This document shows, piece after piece, positions 7,656 through 15,245 of a stretch of 20,698 nt of DNA. The stretch spans positions 1 through 20,698 of the forward strand of contig CALFYB010000468.1 in the NCBI GenBank assembly GCA_937952995.1. The letters are read 5' to 3'. Under the pieces are notes generated by a model, which had not been told where the DNA came from, searched no databases, and worked only from the letters and a program-made list of their open reading frames with translations. Source of the DNA: an uncultured Caulobacteraceae bacterium (lineage in GTDB: Bacteria; Pseudomonadota; Alphaproteobacteria; Caulobacterales; Caulobacteraceae). A program made the position numbers and the translations under genes. Within the stretch, counting starts at the first letter, position 1. The number at the start of each line of letters is the position of its first letter.

Positions 7656-8342
7656 CTAGGCCTCGACCATTGCCCGACGTTCGCGCATCACCGTGTCATA
7701 GGCTTCGTTAATTGCGGCGGATTTCAGGTGCGCCAACTCGACAAATTCCGGCGGCAGGCCACGGGATTGGGCGCGGTCAGGATGGGCGTCCGAAAGCGCC
7801 CTGCGCCAAGCTGACCGGACGGTCTCATCAGGGGCGTCGGCTTCCACCGCCAAGATCACATAGGGATCCTGTGGCCCCACCCCCAGATGGGTGGCCCGGA
7901 TCCGTCGGAAGGTCAGGGCAGACAAGCCAAAGAGCCGCGCCACCTCTTCCAGATAGTCAATCTCGTGGCGGGTGACCACGCCATCAGACTTGGCAATATG
8001 AAACAGACCGTCCAGCACGTCCTCAAGCAGTTGTGGACAGGCTCGATATCGCTTGGCCAGTCGCTTGGCATAGCCCTCAAAGCCTAGGGTCGTTTGCCGG
8101 GCGAGGTCATAGAGCCGCTGAATATCGCGGACATTTTCTGAGGTGGGCTGAAAAACCTCCGAAAAAGCTGCAAATTCCATCAGATCAGCCCGGCCATCGG
8201 CCTTGGCCAATTTCGCACCGAGCGCTATGACCGCTGTCGAAAAGGCAGGGTCCTGTCCGGGCCGGTCTTGCGGACAATCATCACAGTCCGCGACGTTGAC
8301 GCGCCCGGCTGCAAGTTTGACGATGTTGTGCCAGAAGCTCAT
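7656..8342 (-). CDS. TerB-like and J-domain protein (DjlA-like)
   Basis: A 228-residue co-chaperone-like protein. Residues about 33-145 resemble the TerB/DjlA helical domain (ALGAKLAKADGRAD, HIAKSDGVVTRHEIDYLEEVARLFGL). Residues 158-224 form a C-terminal J domain (DPYVILAVEADAPDETVRSAWRRALSD) with the essential HPD at 187-189. J domains stimulate the ATPase of DnaK, so it probably recruits DnaK to some substrate. E. coli DjlA has an N-terminal membrane helix; none is visible here, so this version should be soluble. The N-terminus has a short C-x2-C (residues 20-23) of unknown meaning. ATG 8342 has AAGGTGA about ten bases upstream. It is divergent from the oxoprolinase gene, with only 34 bases between the two starts, so both promoters must be compact or overlapping. 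Confidence 0.85.
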   Translation of the reverse strand: MSFWHNIVKLAAGRVNVADCDDCPQDRPGQDPAFSTAVIALGAKLAKADGRADLMEFAAFSEVFQPTSENVRDIQRLYDLARQTTLGFEGYAKRLAKRYRACPQLLEDVLDGLFHIAKSDGVVTRHEIDYLEEVARLFGLSALTFRRIRATHLGVGPQDPYVILAVEADAPDETVRSAWRRALSDAHPDRAQSRGLPPEFVELAHLKSAAINEAYDTVMRERRAMVEA

Positions 8343-8376
8343 GAGATGAGGATCACCTTAGTGACATGGCGACATT

Positions 8377-11300
8377 ATGACAACCTCTGAGCCCCCTTCG
8401 CGCTGGACCTTCTGGATCGATCGCGGCGGCACCTTTACCGATGTGATCGGCGCGCGGGGCGGGATTGTCGAGAGATCGCTCAAGCTCCTATCGGTCAGTG
8501 ATGCCTATCCTGATGCCGCCGTTGAGGCCATGAGGCGCATCCTTGATCTAAAGGCCCATGACATTTTCCCCGCCGACCGGGTCGAGGCCATCAAGATGGG
8601 CACGACGGTGGCGACCAATGCCCTGTTGGAACGCAAGGGCGCGCGCACGCTCTTGATCGCCACCCAAGGCTTTGCCGATGCCTTGATCATCGGCGACCAG
8701 ACCCGCCCGGACCTGTTCGCGCTCGACATCGTCCGGCCAGAGCCTCTGGCTGAACGGACCATCGAGGCTGTTGAGCGGCTGACTGCGACGGGCGAGGTGC
8801 TAACCGCGCTAGACCGGGACCTCTTGGCGCTACAGTGCCGCGAAGCCGTCGCCGTAGGACTAACCTCGGCCGCGATTGCCTTCCTGCACGCCGACCTCAA
8901 TCCGGTTCACGAGCTAGCCGCCGCCGAGATCGCCAAGGCCGCGGGCTTTGCCCATGTGGTCATGAGCCACGAGGTCTCGCCCCTGCCGCGCTATCTGCCC
9001 CGGGCCGAGACCACCGTCGCCGACGCCTATCTGACCCCCGCCCTTCGCGCCTATGTCGACCAGGTCGCGGGCGCGGTGAACGGGGCCGACCTCTATTTCA
9101 TGACCTCGGCGGGCGGACTGGTCAGGGCCCAAGCCTTTCGCGGCAAGGATGCCGTCGTCTCTGGTCCCGCAGGCGGGGTCGTTGGCGTGGCGCAAACGGC
9201 ACTTCAGTCGAGCGGCGGCAAGGCGGCGCTGGGCTTTGATATGGGCGGCACCTCGACCGATGTCTGCCGCTTTGACGGGGTTTTAGAACGGCGCGACCGG
9301 GCCGAGGTCGCAGGGGTGCGCCTGCGCGCGCCCATGCTCGATGTCGAGACGGTGGCAGCGGGCGGCGGCTCAATCCTGACCTTTGACGGCGCGCGCGTGC
9401 GGGTCGGACCGGGCAGCGCAGGGGCCATGCCGGGCCCCGCAGCCTATGGACGCGGCGGCCCTGCGACCGTGACCGACGCCCAGATCGTGCTGGGCCGGCT
9501 CGATCCAGCCCACTTTCCCGCCGTCTTTGGCCCAGACCAGAACCAGCCGCTAGACGCCGCCGCCGCCCGCGCCCGCCTGCAGGCCTTGGCCGACGAGATG
9601 CAGGCCCCATCGGTGGAAGCCGCTGCCGAGGGCTTCATCGCCGTCTGTGTCGAGCAGACCGCGCAGGCCGTGCGCCGCATCTCGACCGAACGCGGCTTTG
9701 ATCCGCGCGACCACAGCCTCGTGGCCTTTGGCGGCGCGGCAGGCCAGATCGCCTGCTGGGTCGCTGAATCCCTCGAGATCACAGAGGTCCTCAGCCCGCG
9801 CCATGCCAGCCTCCTGTCCGCCTGGGGCATCGGTCAGGCCCAGTTGAGCAGCCTGAAGGAACAGGGCCTCGACGCGCCGCTGTCCGACGAGGGCCTAAGC
9901 CTTGCCAAGGCGCGCCTTGACCTCCTGCAATCTGATGCCGCCCGCGCCTTGAGCGCCCAAGGCGGCGTTCTGGGCCAGACGGTGCTGCGACTTCGACTGC
10001 GCTATGACGGGGCCGATGCGGTCTTGCCTGCGCCCCTAGGTGATCTTGCATCCATTCGAGCCACCTTTGAGGACGCCCATCAGCGGCTATTCGGCTTCAT
10101 TGAACCCAACCGCCCGATCCTGATCGCCAGCGTCGAGGTCGAGGCCCTGCAACAGGCAGATCGCTCGCCCAAGGCCGACAGCGGCTCGGTGGGAACTGCA
10201 CCCTCGCCCGCCCTAACCGGCGGCATTCATCAGGCCGAACAGCTCAGCGGTCCCGTGACTGGCCCGGCCCTGATCATTCGCGGCGACACGCAGATTGCGG
10301 TGGCGAAGGGATGGCAGGCCCGCGCGGAGACCGATGGCCTGATCCGCCTTGTCCATCTTGGTCAGCAGTCCCAGACCGATCAGACGCTCGAAACCCTGCC
10401 CAATCCGGTGACCCTCGAACTGTTCAACCGCCGCTTCATGGGCGTGGCCGAGGCCATGGGCGCGGCGCTGGAGCGCACAGCCCATTCGGTCAATATCAAG
10501 GAGCGCCTCGATTTCTCCTGCGCCCTGTTCGATGCCGACGGCGGCTTAGTGGCCAATGCGCCGCACATGCCGGTCCATCTGGGCTCGATGGGGGCTAGCG
10601 TTAGGGCCGTGAGGGATCGTCATCCGGTGCTTGCGCCCGGCGATGCCTTTGCCCTGAACAATCCCTATGCCGGGGGCACGCACCTGCCAGACATTACCGT
10701 GGTCATGCCGGTGTTCCTGAACCCGCAGGACCAGAAGGCGACCTTCTATGTCGCGGCGCGGGGGCACCATGCCGATGTCGGCGGCATCCAGCCCGGCTCC
10801 ATGCCGCCCTTTTCCAAGACCATCGACGAAGAAGGCGTGATGCTCGACGCCCTGCCGATCATGCGAGCCGGACAGTTCCTAGAAGCCGACACCCGCACGG
10901 CCCTCGGCGCAGGACGGTGGCCTGCCCGCGCGCCCGACCGCAACATTGCCGACCTCAAGGCCCAGATCGCCGCCTGCCTTGCCGGAGCCAGCGCCGTTCG
11001 CGCCATGATCGAGGCCCATGGCGGGGCCAAGGTCGCCCGCTATATGGGCTTTGTGCAGGACAATGCCGCCGACTGCGTGCGCAAGGCCATCGGCAAGCTT
11101 TCGAACGGCCAGGCCCGCGTGCCCATGGACGGCGGGGCTGAGATCGTCGTGACCAGCACGGTCGATGCCGCTGCTGGCCGCGCGGTTCTGGACTTTACCG
11201 GAACCAGCGCTGTGCTTGGCTCGAACTTCAACGCTCCGACCGCCATCGTCCATGCCGCCGCGCTCTATGTGTTCCGCACTCTCGTCGATGACCAGATCCC

Positions 11301-11928
11301 GCTCAATGCCGGGTGCCTGAAGCCCTTAGAGATCAGGGTGCCCGACGGGACCCTGCTGGCCCCCGCTTTTCCCGCCGCCGTCGTGGCCGGGAATGTCGAG
11401 ACCAGCCAGCACGTGGTCGATGCGCTCTATGCGGCCTTAGGGGTCTTGGCCAACAGCCAAGGCTCGATGAATAATTTCACCTTCGGGGATGAGACGCGGC
11501 AATATTACGAGACCCTCTGCGGCGGTGCTGGGGCCAGCCACCGGGCGGACGGGGCCAATGCCGTCCACAGCCACATGACCAACTCGCGCCTGACCGATCC
11601 TGAGATTTTGGAACGCCGCTTTCCCGTGCGGGTCGAAGCCTTCGCGGTACGCAAGGGCTCTGGCGGGGCAGGCCGTTTCAAGGGCGGCGACGGGGCCGTG
11701 CGCCGCATCCGCTTCCTCGCGCCCATGGAGGCGGCCCTTCTATCCAGCCGCCGGATCAATGCCCCCCAAGGCCTCCACGGCGGCGGCCCCGCCCTGCCCG
11801 GCCGTCAGCGCCTGATCCGTGCCGATGGCAGCGCCGAGGACCTGCTCGGCTGTTTCTCCGTCACCGTCGCACCCGGCGACATGATCGAGATCCAAACCCC
11901 GGGCGGCGGCGGGTTTGGCAGGCCCTAG
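8377..11928 (+). CDS. Fused hydantoinase A/B family protein, probable 5-oxoprolinase (ATP-hydrolysing)
   Basis: A 1183-residue fusion of HyuA-like and HyuB-like halves. This is the layout of eukaryotic-type 5-oxoprolinase, which hydrolyses 5-oxo-L-proline to L-glutamate using ATP. Residues 1-190 are the HydA N-terminal domain with the phosphate-binding loop DRGGTFTDVIG (15-25). About 195-500 is the HyuA domain with MTSAGGLV and a second nucleotide-type loop FDMGGTSTDVCRFDG near 286-300. The HyuB half starts near 678 (LELFNRRFMGVAEAMG) and has NNPYAGGTHLPD, ARGHHADVGGIQPGSMPP and a GGGGFGRP end. The length matches the family, and no frame break is seen. Hydantoinase and acetone carboxylase relatives share these folds, so substrate is inferred from the fusion and size. 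It appears monocistronic and ends in a nested palindrome that may act as a terminator. Confidence 0.9.
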   Translation: MTTSEPPSRWTFWIDRGGTFTDVIGARGGIVERSLKLLSVSDAYPDAAVEAMRRILDLKAHDIFPADRVEAIKMGTTVATNALLERKGARTLLIATQGFADALIIGDQTRPDLFALDIVRPEPLAERTIEAVERLTATGEVLTALDRDLLALQCREAVAVGLTSAAIAFLHADLNPVHELAAAEIAKAAGFAHVVMSHEVSPLPRYLPRAETTVADAYLTPALRAYVDQVAGAVNGADLYFMTSAGGLVRAQAFRGKDAVVSGPAGGVVGVAQTALQSSGGKAALGFDMGGTSTDVCRFDGVLERRDRAEVAGVRLRAPMLDVETVAAGGGSILTFDGARVRVGPGSAGAMPGPAAYGRGGPATVTDAQIVLGRLDPAHFPAVFGPDQNQPLDAAAARARLQALADEMQAPSVEAAAEGFIAVCVEQTAQAVRRISTERGFDPRDHSLVAFGGAAGQIACWVAESLEITEVLSPRHASLLSAWGIGQAQLSSLKEQGLDAPLSDEGLSLAKARLDLLQSDAARALSAQGGVLGQTVLRLRLRYDGADAVLPAPLGDLASIRATFEDAHQRLFGFIEPNRPILIASVEVEALQQADRSPKADSGSVGTAPSPALTGGIHQAEQLSGPVTGPALIIRGDTQIAVAKGWQARAETDGLIRLVHLGQQSQTDQTLETLPNPVTLELFNRRFMGVAEAMGAALERTAHSVNIKERLDFSCALFDADGGLVANAPHMPVHLGSMGASVRAVRDRHPVLAPGDAFALNNPYAGGTHLPDITVVMPVFLNPQDQKATFYVAARGHHADVGGIQPGSMPPFSKTIDEEGVMLDALPIMRAGQFLEADTRTALGAGRWPARAPDRNIADLKAQIAACLAGASAVRAMIEAHGGAKVARYMGFVQDNAADCVRKAIGKLSNGQARVPMDGGAEIVVTSTVDAAAGRAVLDFTGTSAVLGSNFNAPTAIVHAAALYVFRTLVDDQIPLNAGCLKPLEIRVPDGTLLAPAFPAAVVAGNVETSQHVVDALYAALGVLANSQGSMNNFTFGDETRQYYETLCGGAGASHRADGANAVHSHMTNSRLTDPEILERRFPVRVEAFAVRKGSGGAGRFKGGDGAVRRIRFLAPMEAALLSSRRINAPQGLHGGGPALPGRQRLIRADGSAEDLLGCFSVTVAPGDMIEIQTPGGGGFGRP

Positions 11929-11929
11929 A

Positions 11930-12032
11930 GCCCCCTACCCCGGCTGCGCCGGTACTTCCCCCAAAGGGGGAAGATCTAAGAACGGTAAATCTTCCCCCTT
12001 TGGGGGAAGTGGCGCGCAGCGCCGAAGGGGGC
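11930..12032. repeat. Nested inverted repeat (REP/BIME-like)
   Basis: Two 22-base arms, 11954-11975 and 11989-12010, are perfectly complementary around a 13-base loop. Each arm is itself a palindrome of the form cttccccc-aaa-gggggaag. Imperfect outer arms rich in C and G extend to about 11930 and 12032. Intergenic palindromes of this nested design are common in Caulobacterales-type genomes. It lies just after the oxoprolinase stop, so it may also end transcription or protect the mRNA 3' end. Confidence 0.85.
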
Positions 12033-12047
12033 CTTGTTTCCCTCCCG

Positions 12048-12077
12048 CGTCATTGCGCGCACAGCGAAGCAACCCAG
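12048..12077. repeat. Copy of a widespread cattgcg...gcgaagcaa...cag intergenic repeat
   Basis: The stretch gtcattgcg-cgcacagcgaagcaacccag resembles a short dispersed repeat of the form cattgcgagcgnagcgaagcaatccag that I know from many proteobacterial intergenic regions. Here it follows the nested palindrome in the 235-base gap between the oxoprolinase and the oxygenase-like gene. The remaining part of the gap, 12078-12163, shows no feature I can name apart from the oxygenase start region. Confidence 0.5.
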
Positions 12078-12163
12078 TAGATTAGCGCGAACCTGAATTG
12101 ATATTCACTTGGACTGCTTCCAACAGACTGGACAGGACCACGCCCGCGGCTTAGTGGCGGAAG

Positions 12164-12778
12164 ATGACCCGAACGCTCGAAACCCTTTTTGTCACCAAGA
12201 CCTACCGCTCTGATCTTGCGGCGGGAGAAGCCTTCATCGCCGATCTGGAGGAAGCCTGCCGTCAAATCGCTCAGCAGGACCGGGCCGGTCAGGCCTGGAG
12301 CCGCGAAAAGGGCTATAGGGGCTACACCTCCTATGCCTCACTCGACGACCTGCCGCGCCGGGATAGTCTGTTCGATGACCTCAAGCGCAAGCTCGACAAA
12401 CATGCGGCGGCCTTTGCCAAGGACCTGCATCTGGACCTCGGCGGGCGGCGTCTGAAGCTGGACAGTCTTTGGATCAACATCCTTAAACCCGGCGGGATGC
12501 ATTCGGGCCATATCCACCCACACAGCGTGATCAGCGGCACGGTCTATGTGTCGGTCCCTGACGGGGCTGGGGCCTTGAGACTGGAAGACCCGCGGCTGTC
12601 GCGCATGATGGCGGCCCCGACCCGTCTGGACGACGCCCCGCGCGAGTTGCAGACCTTCATCGCCCTGGCACCCGAGGCCGGTACGATCTTGATGTGGGAA
12701 AGCTGGCTCAGGCACGAGGTCCTGCCCAACGCGGCCAAGACCGACCGGATCAGCATCAGCTTCAACTATGCTTGGTAA
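12164..12778 (+). CDS. 2OG-Fe(II) oxygenase-like protein (TIGR02466 type)
   Basis: A 204-residue protein resembling the putative 2-oxoglutarate/Fe(II) oxygenases of the TIGR02466 / 2OG-FeII_Oxy_5 group, whose substrates are mostly unknown. The core has WINILKPGGMHSGHIHPHS (103-121), then SGTVYVSVP, then WESWLRHEVLP with H184 and R195 in KTDRISISFNY. In these enzymes two histidines and an acid bind iron, and an arginine binds 2-oxoglutarate. H116/H118 and H184 with R195 fit that scheme, but the usual aspartate position is occupied by histidine or serine here, as I read it. The start ATG 12164 has only a weak GGAAG directly upstream. It is convergent with the I78-like gene, with three bases between the stops. 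Confidence 0.8.
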   Translation: MTRTLETLFVTKTYRSDLAAGEAFIADLEEACRQIAQQDRAGQAWSREKGYRGYTSYASLDDLPRRDSLFDDLKRKLDKHAAAFAKDLHLDLGGRRLKLDSLWINILKPGGMHSGHIHPHSVISGTVYVSVPDGAGALRLEDPRLSRMMAAPTRLDDAPRELQTFIALAPEAGTILMWESWLRHEVLPNAAKTDRISISFNYAW

Positions 12779-12781
12779 GGC

Positions 12782-13135
12782 CTAGCCGCAGCCGACAGCG
12801 GTAATGAGGCTGGTTTCAGCGTCAAACAGGATGCGCTGACGCGTGTCCGAATGGTCGTCTGGCGCGATGCAGGTCGTGCAGACCACCTGCCGCGTCGAGG
12901 GATCGACGGGAATGGGGATGTCCGTACGCGGCCGCCCGATCAGGTAGGACAGGCTTTTCGCATTGCAAAGATCAGGTTTGCCCGGTTCCGGCGCGACCTT
13001 GGCCAGGGGCACAGGTTCGATCGTCGGCGCGGGCGCGGCCCACTGCGGCGGCCTTTGGGCGCAGGCCGCAAGACTGGTCAAGGCCAGCACCAGGGCTATC
13101 CTTGAGACGAGGCGTCTCATGCCTTCTTTTCCCAT
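12782..13135 (-). CDS. Lipoprotein resembling I78-family peptidase inhibitors
   Basis: A 117-residue small lipoprotein. The N-terminus has basic residues, a hydrophobic core and the lipobox LAAC with the lipid-bearing cysteine at residue 25. A proline-rich linker follows. The C-terminal ~60 residues have the pattern of the I78 inhibitor family: LCNAKSLSYLIGRP, then arginine-containing strands, SDTRQRILFDAETSLITAV and the final CG. Known I78 members inhibit serine proteases, but the identification here rests on pattern recognition only. An extra C-x2-C (VCTTC) is present. The start is unclear: ATG 13135 has GGAG at good spacing and overlaps holC by 19 bases. ATG 13120 overlaps the holC stop as ATGA and would give a 20-residue signal. 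It is the third gene of a pepA-holC operon. Confidence 0.7.
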   Translation of the reverse strand: MGKEGMRRLVSRIALVLALTSLAACAQRPPQWAAPAPTIEPVPLAKVAPEPGKPDLCNAKSLSYLIGRPRTDIPIPVDPSTRQVVCTTCIAPDDHSDTRQRILFDAETSLITAVGCG

Positions 13136-13575
13136 CCCCGCTCCGCCCCCTGCTGCCAGTAGGACACGCCAAGGCCTTGGGCCTTAAACTTAGACCAATG
13201 GGACCGGGCCTGAGCCACAGCGGCCTGATCTTGTCCGTCGAACAACACGATGCAGCGCTGATAGCCGCTCGCGTCGCCGGGCTCAGCCCCATCAATCAGG
13301 AACAGGGCCTCGGCCCCGTTGAGATTGCTCTCGTCGGTCCCGAGCAGCACCGGTTGGCGCTCAGGAAAGGGCTCGCCGTCCTTGGCGTGCGGCAAGAAAG
13401 CCTCGTTGCGGTAGCGCCAAAGCCAATCATCGAAGAAGTCGACACAGTCTTGAGACGCCGCCCGCACCCGCGCCTTCCAGCCCTTTTTCAAGGTCTTTTC
13501 CAGCAGTTCGGGCAAGGCATGGTCCAGCGACGTGCGCTCTAGATGATAGAACCAGACCTCGCAGGCGGCGCTCAT
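13117..13575 (-). CDS. holC: DNA polymerase III subunit chi
   Basis: HolC is the chi subunit of the clamp-loader complex; in E. coli it links the loader to single-strand binding protein through psi. The 152-residue product matches the family, with the N-terminus CEVWFYHLERTSLDHALPEL, the LLEKTLKKGW strand and the middle segment DDWLWRYRNEAFLPHAKDG. The closing part LGTDESNLNGAEALFLIDG is also typical. ATG 13575 comes two bases after the pepA stop (TGA-GT-ATG), with GAGG seven bases before, so translation is probably coupled. The frame could open two codons earlier at a TTG, but ATG is the better choice. The pepA-holC order is common in proteobacteria. Confidence 0.93.
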   Translation of the reverse strand: MSAACEVWFYHLERTSLDHALPELLEKTLKKGWKARVRAASQDCVDFFDDWLWRYRNEAFLPHAKDGEPFPERQPVLLGTDESNLNGAEALFLIDGAEPGDASGYQRCIVLFDGQDQAAVAQARSHWSKFKAQGLGVSYWQQGAERGWEKKA

Positions 13576-13577
13576 AC

Positions 13578-15062
13578 TCAAGCCTCGTAGTGATCAGCGA
13601 CGAAGCGGTCGAGCAGTTGCACGCCAAAGCCGGTCGCACCGTCCGGGATGGTCGGATCAGCAGAGGGCTTCTTCCATGCCGTGGCCGCAATATCCAGATG
13701 CGCCCAAGGCAGACCATTGACGAACCGTTGCAGGAACAGAGCCGCCGTGATCGAGCCCGCAGGCCGTCCGCCGGTGTTCTTCACATCCGCAATCATACTG
13801 TCGATCTGCTTCTCGTAAGAGGCCGGCAGTGGCAGACGCCAGAGGTTCTCACCCGAGGCCTTGGAGGCTGAGAGCAGATTGTCCGACAGCGCGTCATTGT
13901 TGGAGAACAGGCCCGCATAGTCATGGCCGAGCGAAATGATGATCGCGCCGGTCAAGGTGGCCAGATCGACCATGAACTTCGGCTCAAAGCGCTTTTGGCA
14001 GTACCAGAGCGCATCAGCCAATACCAAACGACCTTCGGCGTCGGTGTTGATCACCTCAATGGTCTGGCCCGACATAGAGGTCACGACATCGCCCGGACGC
14101 TGAGCATTACCGTCTGGCATATTCTCGACCAGACCCAAGATGCCGACCACATTGACCTTGGCCTTGCGACCGGCCAGCGCGTGCATCAGGCCTGCGACGG
14201 CTGCGGCACCGCCCATGTCCCACTTCATATCTTCCATGCCGTCAGCAGGCTTGATCGAGATGCCGCCGGTGTCGAAACAGACGCCCTTGCCGACAAAGGC
14301 CAAAGGCTTGTCCTTGGACTCTGGCGCACCCTTCCATTGGATCACAGCCATCTGGCTTTCGCGGCGACTGCCCTGCCCCACGCCGAGCAAGGAACCCATG
14401 CCCAGAGCGGTCATTTCCTTTTCGCCGAGGATCTCGACCTCTAGGCCCAAGGCCTCCAGGCGCTTGACCCGGCGCGCGAACTCTTCGGGATAGAGAATGT
14501 TGGCGGGTTCGGAGATCAGGTCGCGCGAGAAATAGACAGCTTCGGCCAAGGTCGACAGGGGGTCGAAGGCATCGGTGGTCTGATCGGGATTGGCGACGAC
14601 GACCTGAACCTTGGTCACTGACGGCTTCTTGTCAGCCTTCTCCGTCGTCCGATAGCGATCAAAGCGATAGGCTGCGAGGCGCACACCGAACGCTGCTTGA
14701 GCCGCGATGGCGTCGGTCTGATCGGCCAACAACAGGGTTAGGGTTTCAACGCCCGAAAGCTTGACCGCTTGATAGGCGCTGGCGGCAACGGACTCGGCGA
14801 TCTTGGCTGTAAAGCTGGCGGCGGGCCCTGCCCCGACGAGAATCACCCGCGCGGCCTCAGTGCCCGAGGGCGCGATAAGATCGAGGGTCTGGCCCTTTGC
14901 ACCGGTAAACCGGCTGGCCGCAATGGCCCGGCCAATCGCGCCGCTGGTGGCCCCATCGAGCTGCTGGGCCGCTGATCCAAGGGTCCCGCCCTCAAAAACC
15001 AAGGCGGCGACGGCCGAACGGGGCGAAAGGGCGGTGTTTGGGGTGACAAACTCGATTTGCAT
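13578..15062 (-). CDS. pepA: Leucyl aminopeptidase (M17)
   Basis: A cytosolic aminopeptidase with two metal ions that removes N-terminal residues, preferring leucine; in E. coli it also binds DNA. The 494-residue product has the complete M17 active site. The first part is VGKGVCFDTGGISIKPADGM, with K259, D264 and K271. D282 follows in WDMGG. The last part is the signature NTDAEGRLVL with D341, E343 and catalytic R345. The N-terminal domain is also present, so the length is normal. ATG 15062 is preceded by AGGAG at six bases. An upstream in-frame start at 15083 would add seven residues without family support. It is the first gene of pepA-holC-I78-like and is divergent from lptF across about 180 bases. 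Confidence 0.97.
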   Translation of the reverse strand: MQIEFVTPNTALSPRSAVAALVFEGGTLGSAAQQLDGATSGAIGRAIAASRFTGAKGQTLDLIAPSGTEAARVILVGAGPAASFTAKIAESVAASAYQAVKLSGVETLTLLLADQTDAIAAQAAFGVRLAAYRFDRYRTTEKADKKPSVTKVQVVVANPDQTTDAFDPLSTLAEAVYFSRDLISEPANILYPEEFARRVKRLEALGLEVEILGEKEMTALGMGSLLGVGQGSRRESQMAVIQWKGAPESKDKPLAFVGKGVCFDTGGISIKPADGMEDMKWDMGGAAAVAGLMHALAGRKAKVNVVGILGLVENMPDGNAQRPGDVVTSMSGQTIEVINTDAEGRLVLADALWYCQKRFEPKFMVDLATLTGAIIISLGHDYAGLFSNNDALSDNLLSASKASGENLWRLPLPASYEKQIDSMIADVKNTGGRPAGSITAALFLQRFVNGLPWAHLDIAATAWKKPSADPTIPDGATGFGVQLLDRFVADHYEA

Positions 15063-15245
15063 TCTGTGCTCCTGCGTCCACATCAGTGGACGACATTATC
15101 CAATTTCCCGTCAAGATAGGACTTAGGCGCGCTCAGCGGTTGGCACCAGCCCCTTGGGACGTGTAGAACATAGCGACACGGTTCGCCGCTGCAATGGCTG
15201 TGGTATCGTCAATCCTTCTGGCTGTTTGAGGACCGTTCCCAGCCC

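Noticed and set aside
9122..9610. Long antisense frame (162 codons, Arg/Pro rich) inside the oxoprolinase gene
   Set aside because: It is a typical shadow frame of a GC-rich gene: no family motifs, no ribosome binding site, and the sense frame carries clear HyuA motifs.
13923..14444. Plus-strand frame of 173 codons opposite pepA
   Set aside because: It lies fully inside the conserved active-site region of pepA on the other strand and has no recognisable protein character.
15084..15245. TTGACG on the minus strand near 15,114 as a pepA -35 box
   Set aside because: No acceptable -10 element is found at the right distance, either for the E. coli type or for the Caulobacter housekeeping type.
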